In this document: piece after piece, positions 1 through 11,100 of the stretch
Layout: each line of letters begins with the position of its first letter
How positions within the stretch are numbered: position 1 is the stretch's first letter
From: Aporrectodea caliginosa
Lineage: Eukaryota; Annelida; Clitellata; Crassiclitellata; Lumbricidae
Assembly: GCA_020284085.1 (NCBI GenBank)
Contig: JACEVL010000767.1
Location: 124,001-188,000 of the forward strand
Length of the DNA stretch: 64,000 bases
Direction of reading: 5' to 3'
The notes under the pieces: generated by a model
Databases searched by the model: none
The model's input: the letters and a program-made list of their open reading frames with translations, nothing else
What the model was told of the DNA's origin: nothing
Translations under genes and position numbers: made by a program

Positions 1-2121
1 TCTTATGGACAGTTTGCATTAACCAAGTCCTGACTATTTCTGACTAATAGGCTTCAGGAACTAATAAAATCTCCTTATCAGTTCTCAAGTTCTCAACATC
101 ACCCGGGTTTATTGCCGGCTCATTTCCCATTACCGCGGTATTACCGCGAGAGTAAACCCCATTACCGCGGTATTGCCGCAATTGTTGTCCCCATTACCGC
201 GGTATTACCGCAATTGTTGTCCCTATTACCGCGGGATTTACCGCGGTTACCGCGGTTTCACCGCGGGGAAATTCCCCATGTCACTCTCTAATGCACCGGC
301 ACCCAGGGATTTGAGATAAATGAACAAAGCATCTGTCAATATCACCATAGCTGCTGTCGTACTTTAGTCTTGTGAAATGTGTACCTCAGCAATAGTTCTT
401 ATCTATGAACCTGCTACTGCCCAACATGTTGCAAATATCATTTAACAATACATTTTTCTATTTACGTTTTCCTACAGTAGTCTTGTCAAAACAATGCCAA
501 AAATCTTGTATACATGCACATAGGTAATGACATAATATTATGTTCATGTTCCAATGATAGCTCCGGTTGCATGTCACAGTGGCAACGTCAGCTTCCATAC
601 ACATGCCTTCCGATAACTGAGCTGATTAATTTTGATGTCTATATATATATCTTAGTTTAAATACTAATTCAATCTTTCTTCAGATACCTGCAAAATCTAG
701 AAATTGCATACAAACATTCTCTTAAAAACTCAAGATACAAGGTACTGTATAACTTCATTTGAGAGATGATTCCGTGACAATTCTATTACAAGTTTATGCT
801 AACAGCATAATATAACAAAAATATAACAATAATAACAGCAGAATATATGAATGTTCAAAACCAGCACACCTGACAGCAAATGTTGATTCTGTTACTAAGT
901 TGGAACCAAAATGGTCAATCAAATGGCTATTGGTCATGAATTCCGTGTTCATAGGGTCATCTGTACAATGTACATGTCATGAACTTCATCAAAACAACGT
1001 ACTGGTTACACTCGGGGTCATTCGCTCACAACCTACTATTCAACAAAGTCGCAAAAACCCTAACGCAAAATAGCAACCAATCAGATTCGTTGTGCAGGTA
1101 CCAAAATACATGTAGATGTAATGAAGTTCTGAATAGCACTACCGGTAATACATTTTTTCCTAAGTTGTTGCATAGGTGTGAATTAATTAGGCCACAGAAG
1201 CAGTTTTAAACTACTCCGGAACTCCTGTTTTAAACAGTTAAAATAAATTTATCTTGTCATAACATGTAAATAAAGAATAAAAGTTAACTGTCAAGCACAA
1301 CTTTGACTGCAGTGAAACTCACATCATGAATAACAGCGAAAAGTTTAAAAAAATAACATGTTTTGCAGTTCGTCAAGCAAGAAATTTTTTAAGCAATGCT
1401 TACAGATGCCATTGTATCATAAACAAATGTATAACAGTCAAAAACCAAACAATAAAACTATGAGACAAGGAGATGCTTTCCTATATAGCAGTCACATGGA
1501 AATCAGTAAAGTTCATGTAAAACAAAAACTGTATTTACAGGCAAAAACAAATGATTACAATAACACCAAATCAATTTTATACGGGTATAACAATTAAAAA
1601 TTTACCAACCTAGGGATGAATTTTATGATGGGGATAGGAGTAACGTTAACAATTCTTGCAAAGAATCACCATCAACAATGACAAGGTTAAAGACAATGTA
1701 ATAAAAATTAATGTAAGATGTAATCAAATCAACCTCTGTCCCATTCACCTTTACCCTCGGTTCTCCCTTCCTTCATGCTACCCTCCCATCATAAATTGAT
1801 ATAACTCATGAATACTTGTGTGCAATCATATACCACAATAGGGAAGTGAAATTACCCTTAGATATGCTCAGAATTGCTGTTACAAATAAGAAATTTTAGC
1901 ACAGATTCTCATGGGCTCTCAGCTCATTTATGACAGTTACCACTCACTGTACTTCACACAAAATACTTCTCTTCCCAGTAGTAGTATAGGAATTAATTAT
2001 CGCCACTGTTATTTTACTACTCTAGATAGTAAACCGCAATGTATTTTACTTATTTTCTTAATTATAAAATGCCAGTGTAACTACTATTTTTGTAACTCAT
2101 ACGCTAAAGAGACAATTATTT
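1..2121. other. DNMBP 3' flank, no gene recognised
   Basis: Apart from the CCGCGG tandem repeat at 104-275, this AT-rich stretch shows only short, biased open frames without recognisable domains or paired splice sites. It may include distal 3' UTR. Confidence 0.5.
104..275. repeat. CpG-rich tandem repeat with CCGCGG palindromes
   Basis: A ~32-bp unit (CCCCATTACCGCGG then TATTACCGCAATTGTTGT) is repeated about two and a half times, with further ATTACCGCGG and TTACCGCGG modules on both sides. At least six copies of CCGCGG or close variants occur within 170 bp, in otherwise AT-rich sequence. Confidence 0.75.
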
Positions 2122-2127
2122 TTTATT
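2122..2127 (-). promoter_or_regulatory. Probable DNMBP poly(A) signal (AATAAA)
   Basis: AATAAA on the minus strand, 64 nt past the stop codon, followed by an A/T-rich stretch. Confidence 0.55.
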
Positions 2128-2190
2128 TTCTGCTTTTTTCCCTTTGTTTTAAAAGTTGTGCTGCATACAGCTTGGGTAATGTGGCGATTG

Positions 2191-5100
2191 CTAAGCATGT
2201 GAGTCCTGTAGGGTAGCATCACAGAGGTAGGTGGCTGGAACATAACCCTGGCTTCCATTTGTCCTTGCCACGAGCCACCACTCGCCATTTCCCTGAACGT
2301 CCTGATGCTGGAGAACTCGCACCAGTTCACCTTCAGAGAGGCTCACCTCAAGGTCACCCTCGGCAACATATGGATACTCGGCACGGTAGAAGACCTAACA
2401 ACAGCACATGCATCTATAAGGTAAAGGCAACAGCATTGCATTTCTAGTGCACCACTTACATTTCTAGGGACCAAGAGCATATTACAGTAATCAGTAGGCA
2501 AACCAAATAATGACATCTTTAAAACAGCATCGACCTTCCTTTAACTTTACGATTGATACCAAGGACAAACTCCTCGGCCTTTTACTCATCAGCTGGGATG
2601 GGAGTGTCTCTCAGGAGTAGGTATCTTGAAAGGGTGCTATATCAAGTTTATATTGATTTATTGATTTTAATGCTCTAGTATCAGTCATTTCTTTACCCAC
2701 AAAGAGCTTTAAGGTAAACACACTCATTTACAAGCCATGTCCACAAAATCTTTTCAGGATTGTCCACAGAATCTTACATTGAAGTAACTCAATTCCTGAC
2801 CTAGGAAGAATGACAGGCTGAGTTGGTTCGGATGGATCGGCATGAAAAATCAATGGGTACCCATCAATGATACGAAGTGCACATTTTACCATTAGCGTCG
2901 CCACGGGGGGGCAGCTGCCCCCAACCCTGGTCAGACTGGGTCCTGAGATTCGTGCAAATCCGGTGAGTTTTTATGGGGGGGTACCCTATGTGGTGTGTGG
3001 TTTGTCATTTTACATTGAAGGTCCTCTTCTCCTCTTCCAAAGTTTGTTTTCTTTTCAAAGACTAATCACTAATCAACAGGTGGCGGATTGTGCTTTATAC
3101 AAAGGCCTACAGAAGAATATGGAAAAGTCCCATGTTGTTTATCACTCCTATTCGCATAGGTGAGTCACGAGGGGTGACCTATTTACACCAGTCACACAGC
3201 CGCATTCCAACAGCTGAGCCCCAGCCATATAGGACCCAAACCTCGGGCTAGCACGGTCCTTGCACGGGGACCTTAAATGGTGTGGCATCCATTCGAACGG
3301 GCGAGCAGTGATGAAGGATGTAACCCGATCAATTCATTGAAAAATGAGCAAGGTCGAGGCCGTATACGGTCACTATAGAAAAACGCGAACATTTAACATT
3401 TAGCTAAAAGTCACAGCGCTGAAATAATAGAACAATTCTGTTCCGATGACAGCTTAAAATGCTACCATTACAGTCTGGAAATTCAAAAAAATTTAAGTGG
3501 GGAGGGGCACATCCCCCTCCCCAAACCCCTCCCCTGCTCGGCGCTCCGCGCCTCAGCGATCGTCCTTCGGACGCTCATTTCTCTGTCCTCCTATACCTTG
3601 CCCCCCAACCTTGAAGCTCTGGCGACGCCACTGCATTTTACACTTACCTACCAACATCATAACTCCAAAATTACTGTTCTACCGAAAAGCTCAAAGATTT
3701 TTCCAGCTTATCTCCATCCATTTAAAAAACTGTCTTAAATGATTCAACACCAATACGATGTAAATAGGTGCATGGGAATGCAATGGTTGATCTCTACAAG
3801 TAAGCTGCAAAGTGTTAGCAGAGATCTTATCTGGCCATTTTTCCAATTGCATTAAGCCTCATTAAAATTGTTCTTTTAGAACTCTGACACATACTCTTGC
3901 ATGAGGTACTGCAAAAATGCTGAAACATTACCAGGTACAAAGCTACACACTTTTTTGACTCCCTTCAAGTCGATCTCAAACTAACCTCCTGCGAGGATGA
4001 CGTTGGTGAGTCCTGAGCAGATACTTCCCCCGAGCCAACCACCGGGTCTTGATCCTGATAATCACTGTCATCCGTTACAGATGCATACAGCTGGTCATTC
4101 AATGAATCAATGCTATCCTGCAAAAAAACAAGTGGATCTGTAAGTCAACTGCAGTCAGAAGATTATTTCTTGACCTAAGGTTTTGCTTATAAAGTTACAT
4201 AACACAGTACCCATGCTAAACGCAGCCAACCATCCAAAACTACATCACTATCAGATGCATGAGCTGCATTAGTTCAGTACCACTAAGCTTGTAAACTGAA
4301 TTAAATAAAATCAAGCCAATCTGTTTCCAGCATTCTTACATCAAATACATAAGTTTTCAGTTTTAGAGCATATGACAGTCTTGGTAGGATAGTTGCAAGC
4401 ATGAGGTGGTGAGAGTTCTAGACGCAGGGACCAGCAACGGTGAATGACGTAGGCCAAATACAAGATGTGTACCAAGAGCAACATACTTTCCAGAAGATGC
4501 TGATCAAAGAGCCTTAACCCTTTAACGACGAGCTGCCTATGGATTCCCATACATTTTAGTACATGCTCGTCGTTAAAGGGTTAAACCATTTAATGATGAG
4601 CTGCATTGGTTTCCCAGTCGCTTTTAGTACATGCTCATCATTAAAGGTTTAACAGAGCTATAAGGTGTAACCATGGCAGATAATTAGATAACTACATTAA
4701 TGCAGCACCCTCTGAGTACCTCACAAAACTGATACACATATGAACGTCTAATGCATGTTTTACAATAACTTAAAAATGCATGCCAAATTGCCAACCTGAG
4801 TAAAGTGTAACAGTACATGCATGAGGTAGTCATTGACCAGACAAAGCCTTACGTCTCTAAAATGTTGTGCATAATCGGATACGATTGACGAGGAGGAAGA
4901 ATGAGTGGAGGAAGGAGAAGCGAGCATTTCGTTTGGTGAACACATCGATGGCATTTCTTCGCAACCGGTGTACGGGATGAGCAAACGCTTAGGAATGAAA
5001 CCTCGACGGGCTACAAGCAGAAAGAAAACTTACAGGCTTTCTTTTTTAATGAGATCGACGTTTTGGAATCTCTCAAACTGGCAACAGAGATGTTCTTAGT

Positions 5101-8100
5101 TGAAAGCAATGCAACCTGAATGTTTTCTAGCTAAATGCAAAAATTATACAACTTAGACAAGACTTTGTAGTAACCTGGCTGACTCTGTATTGGCAGAACC
5201 CATCACATGCCTCTTCAACCTTTCAATAAGAAACTCATATGTTCCTCCTCAATGGAAAATGAGTATCATAACTCCAGTTCCAAAAGTACGTCGACCGGCA
5301 ACAGAAGCAGACTACAGACCAATCTCGATCACACCCATCCTGTGCAGAGTGCTCGAGCGACTTGTGGTGCGTAAATTTTTCTACCCCATCTTGACACAGG
5401 CGCACAGCAATATGGGATTCTCTGACCAATATGCTTTCCGGCCCACTGGATCAACCTCAGCAGCCATCATCTCCATAACACATCACCTTGCTGAAATGCT
5501 CACCACCCACCCATATGTACATCTGGTAGCACTCGACTTTTCAAAGGCGTTTGATACGGTTCAACATTCTTACTTGACTGAGCAGCTAGCTGAACTGCCA
5601 ATTCCAGATAACGTATATAACTGGATCATCGCCTTTCTCTACAAGCGACAGCACAGAACTAAATTTATGGGCGTCACCTCGAGCGCTATCGAAATCAACG
5701 CCAGTATTGTACAAGGATCTGGGCTGGGTCCTGTTGACTTTATAGTGGCAATATCCAAACTAAAAACACGACACTCTACAAACAAAATTATAAAGTACGC
5801 GGATGACAGCTACCTCCTTATTCCATCAACAAATAGCGAATTGATAACGTCCGAAATCGATCATGTCACCAAATGGGCTGATTCTTGCAATTTAAAACTG
5901 AATCATTCTAAGATCCAAGAGATGATAGTTCGTCGACCAATGAGAGGGTTGGGTGTTGATCTTCCAAAAGTTACACCGGGCCTCGCCAGGGTAAAGCACA
6001 TGAAGATCCTAGGTGTCACTTTGTCAGAACAATTCAACTTCGACACGCATGTTAACAACATTGTCATTAAGGCTAGGCAGTCAATGTATGCCCTCCGCGT
6101 TCTAACAGCACATGGGTTAAAGGGCCAATCTCTGTGTGATGTAACAAATGCTACCACAGTGTCGCGGATGCTCTATGCGGCCCCGGCATGGTGGGGCTTT
6201 GTGGGGGTAGAGGGGCGCTCTCGTCTTCAGGCAACTATACGGCGACTGGTCCGGTCTCGTTATCTACCGGAATCCTACCAAAGTTTCGAGCAACTTTGCA
6301 GAAAAGCAGACTCTAACCTCTTTTCTACCATCATCAGCAACCCTGCACATGTATTACATCAACTACTGCCTCCCGTGAAAACTGTTTCATACTCGCTACG
6401 TCCCAGAACCCACAATAGAATAATACCCAAGGCAAACTCTCTATCTCGTAAAACATTTGTCACACGGATGCTTTATACTTAATTTTTTTATATTTGATGA
6501 TCTTTGTACACCAAAATGCGGTTAGCAGTTGGTTTTTCAATAAAGGATATACTTACTTACTTACTTACTTACTTAGAACTGAACTAATAGCCACTCTATG
6601 GTAATGAGTTTGAACTTGCCACTTCATACATCGACTCATCTGAATGCAAATAAAATACTTGAGACATAGTGTTCTAAAGTACGCGGTACATTAACCGACA
6701 TATAGGCCAGGGGCATGAAAACGTTTTTAATGGTGGGCCAGTGGCAATATTTTCCAGCAAGCTTCGGGCCCGTGTGCCGAAGGCGCCTGGGCAAAATGGG
6801 GTACGAGTCTTGGAAAGCCCATCCCAGGAAATTTTCACAAAACTAAATCTTAAAATATGAATTTTTAGCATACAATGTTTAGTAAAACTAGGCTTATGAA
6901 TTCTTATTTTTGATCATTATCAGTCATGAACATCACAGTAGTCTATACGTAAGCTTGTGCGGGCCAGAAAAACATAATCGGCAGGCCAGAAATGGCCCAT
7001 GGGCCGGCTTTTTGATACCTCTGGTGTAGATCTTGGCTAATGTAAGTAAGTAAGTATATTGTTTATTAAACCAATCGCATATCCGCACTCTGGTGCACAT
7101 AAGTCTTAATAACAATCAACTGTCAGTATGAGTACAACATTCTAACTATAGGCTAAACGTTTTGTGCTGTAGATTATCTACCGTAATCTAATCTACTCTA
7201 ATCTTATCTAAGGTAATCTAATCTACGACAGTCTAATCACTGCAATAGCATTGTTATCGTAACACAGAAGGCATTGATGGTTGCTTCAAGTTAAGCTGTA
7301 GTACAAAATTTCATTTAACCCTTTAACGACGAGCATGTACTAAAATGTATGGGAAACCATAAGCGGCTCGTCGTGAAAGGGTTGACTGGAAGCATGACTT
7401 ACGTCCGTTCGTGACAAGGAAGCGGTCCTTGTTGCCCATTGGATCCGATTCCTTGATGACTCCAACGAGGACACCCCTACTCAGCTTCAGATCCATCACC
7501 TGCATTCCTTCAAAGTCCTCGCTTATGATGTACAATTTGTCTGGTGAGTATGTCTGACAAAGTGTGGCTCGCTCGTCATTCGTCTGCTCTGTACTTCCAG
7601 CGTCCTTTAAAGGATCAAAGACAAAGAATATCACAGTGCTGTGGCGCTATTGTCTTTTTATGAATCAATATGATCAATTCGTGCTATATATGCGGTGGTG
7701 TAATGGGATGCGGTGGTGTATCAGTACGTTCTGTGCCGGAGGGTCGCAGGTTCAAATCTACCTCAAGCCACTGTGTAGCGACCCTGGACAAAGTTGCTCA
7801 CCCATAATTGTCTGTGAGGAAGGCAACAGGAAACTACCTCACTCATCTCATCCCCGGGTGGCATAAAAGAAAATGGACCTGCCTTCGGGCAGAGAACTCA
7901 TCATCATCATCAGAGTCTTTCGTGTGAATGAATATGATGTTGCGGTGCTAAAGTCTTTCATCTGAATCAAAATGAAGTTGTGGTGCTATATTCTTTCATG
8001 TGAATCAATATGATGGTGTGGTCTTATAGTCCTTTCACAGAAAAGGTTCTGGCAGAACTGCTTAAAAGCTTGACTACTTTTACTACATCATTATTAAAAG

Positions 8101-11100
8101 CATTACAATAAGCTAGTTCAGCATTATATTTCCCGCAAGGCATGACGGGAAAGGTGATAGTTTGTGAACTATCACCTTTCCCGTCATGCCTTGCGGGTTC
8201 ATAAACAAAGTCAAAACATGGCAGATAGGTTAGAAGAATCGTTCAGGATGGATTTACTTGAATCGATGAAAGGTAGATGATTTGAAGAAATTTATAACAG
8301 AACGAGGCCACACGACAACTTCAACGAGTTAAACATGAACTTGTGGCTGCTGCATTTGCGATATATCAACAATAATTGTCGGTTGTTGCAACATCGCTAC
8401 CGGCACCATTCGATTTGTTTATGAACGGTGACCTATGACCCGGAAGTAAAGTAAGCTGGCTGCGCATGCGCATTGATAATGCTGAACTAGCTTATAGATA
8501 ACACTAGAATGCATGTATGTTGGTAATGTAACAAGAACATGTATCCATGTACTTTGACATTGACATCACTGACACCTTCTAATCACTTTTAAAAGATACT
8601 TGAAGCATCATCAAATGAAGTGCAACCACATTAGAAAATACGTACGGAGGTTTTTGCACTGATGCTGAGAGATCTCTGCTTGCGTTTCTCTTCCACCAGT
8701 GGGTTGAAGGACTTGGGAGTGAAGCTCATGTCGGACAAGAGATCCACGGCTTCTGTGTGTGCAATGTTGAAGCTTTCTACAATGCCCCTTGCACTGCTCT
8801 CGCTAAACCCCTTCAGCTGAAAGACAACACAATGGAAACCATCAAAGCATTGAATATGAAACAAGGTGGATCAGAGGAAGAGAAAGGATGAGGAGGAAAA
8901 GGAGGTGGAATGAGGAGTTGCAGAAAAGAGCTAGAGTCTTCAAGCCTTAAGTTAACCCTGAAAAGCAGTTAAGGATATGAAGTGTTAGTGACTTCTAATA
9001 TAATGACTTTTATTCATTCGTACATTCATTACGGAGATTTACATAACGGCCCTTTAAGGTTACTACTCAGGAGCGCTCCAGACCCAACCCTGGCTGAAAA
9101 GGACAGTCTTAAGGCTGCAATAAAACGCATCTGAATAAGGAAATGGCACAGTTATCATACTGCCAAAGACATCAAAAAATGGTTCAAGCCAGGCAGTCAC
9201 TGTGTAGGGCAGTGCTTCCCAAAGTGGTGGTCCGCGGACCGGCACCGGTCCGCGAGCCCTCAGTTGCCGGTCCGCAAAGTCAGTCAGGAAACTGATCAAA
9301 TTGTCTCGGAAACAAGAAATGGCTATTATATTTTTAAAAGTCACAACGAAAACACTTTTAGGCTAGCATTTGAAGGGAAAATAGTAATAAAATTGGCTAA
9401 ACATGCATTTAAATCAATGTAGGCCTAAATACATATTTGAGGAATTTTAGGTGATCGTTAACGAAGAAGAGAAATCAATTGGCAACGGTCCTCCTGCAGA
9501 GGGAAAATTTCTGCCGGTCCGTGACACGGAAAATATATTTCTGCCGGTCCGTGACACGGAAAAGTTTGGGAAGCACTGGTCTACGTAGGGACCTCGATCT
9601 AGTCCTTCATGCACAGTTGCTCATCACCATCACTGTTCTGTCGTATTATCCATGTGTACACTTCTGAACTTTGGATGGAGGCCAATTATCAAATGCAACT
9701 GCATCAATTCTAATAGGTGAACACATCGCTGGCGTTTCATCTAATATTAAAATTACCCCAACTTGCAACCAAATCTAGAATTTTCAATGAAACTATTCAA
9801 AGAACTGTGTTTAATGACTTCAATGAAACTATTCAAATAACAGTGTTTCAATGACTTTAATGAAACTATTTTAAAAACGTGTTTTAATGACTTCCTACCC
9901 GCAGAAGTTTCGAAAATTCCTTTTGTGCAGCCCCCACAAAGCCCTCCTGAATAAGAGCAAACTGACGCAGACAATCTGTGACCACAGAAATGCTGATCTG
10001 ACAGAACTTGGGCAAATCCTCGAGCAGCTGCAGGTTTAAAGCCTCATAGTTGTTCCGACAAGACTGGACTTCTTCGTTCGTCTGTAGGCAACACAACAGC
10101 AAAATTTATAATGACAATTTTATAATTCCTTATGATAACTATCAATGAGTTCTCTGCCTGAAGTCAGGTCCATTGGCTTTTATACCACCCAGGGATGAGA
10201 TGAGTGAGGTGGTTTCATTGCCTTCCTCACAGACAATTGTTGGTGAGCAACTTGTCCAAGGTCTTTAGATAGATTTGAACCTGCGACCCTCAGGTTACAA
10301 GGCACAGAACATACCTCTACACCACGAAGTAAGTAAGTATATTCTTTATTAAACTGGTTGCAGAAGAGCTGCACTCTGGTGTACAAACATCGTAGGGCAA
10401 ATGCATAATCAAGAGGAGTACAGCATTCCTTCTATAAATTGAGGTTTTCCTCATAATTATTGTTGTCTGTTAGAGTCAGGAAATAAGTAATAAATAGCAA
10501 CCCATTAAATTCACCTAAACTGACTACCCTGAGGGATATTTTAAAAAGGAATATACTTAACAAAGCAGTACCAAAGTTAAAAACCCAATCAACAGACATT
10601 TCCAAGAAGAAATTCTGGAATTTTCTTAACAAAGCAGTGTCAATATTGCCCAAACATAACACTATATATATAATCCACTAAATTCATCCAACTGACCGGC
10701 TTAATCTGTTCATTTTCACGGATATTCTTCTGCTTCAACCTTGCGTTTTCGTAATCCAATAACTTGTGGTAGCGTTTCCGGATTAGCTTCTGTGGACCCT
10801 GAAGCATCGTCACAAGGCTGTTGAGTGGTGGCAAAATGTCTGATTGGACTCGACTTTTCTATCAACGGCAAAAGAAACAACAACAGCTTCATAACCAACA
10901 ATCAGAATCACACATTTCCAAAAATAATAATATAATTGATGAGGCCATCAATCCGAGAATCAATGAATCAATCAAATTCGTTTATTCAACTCTATTTTTT
11001 ACTTTCTTTTCTCTTAAATTCCCGTTTTCAACAACTCGAACTGGTACACTATCAAATGTACAAAATGTAATCACTGCCAAAAGTGAAACTGGCCAACAAC

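Larger units (their letters stand above)
2191..7604 (-). other. DNMBP: DNMBP exons for SH3-5 and the C-terminal SH3-6
   Basis: Exon ~7604-7403 and exon 5010-4853 together make SH3-5, split inside the fold (VGVIKESDPMGN, then GFIPKRLLIPY). The second of these continues into a Ser-rich stretch. Exon 4117-3986 encodes an acidic low-complexity linker (DDSDYQDQDPVVGSGE). Exon 2394-2191 encodes SH3-6 (PYVAEGDLEVSLSEGELVRV, GEWWLVART, GYVPATYL) and ends DSHA-stop (TAG at 2193-2191). SH3-6 corresponds to the N-WASP/Ena-VASP-binding SH3 of vertebrate Tuba. Confidence 0.88.

Noticed and set aside
4905..5099. Plus-strand 64-codon frame
   Set aside because: Antisense of the DNMBP exon at 5010-4853.
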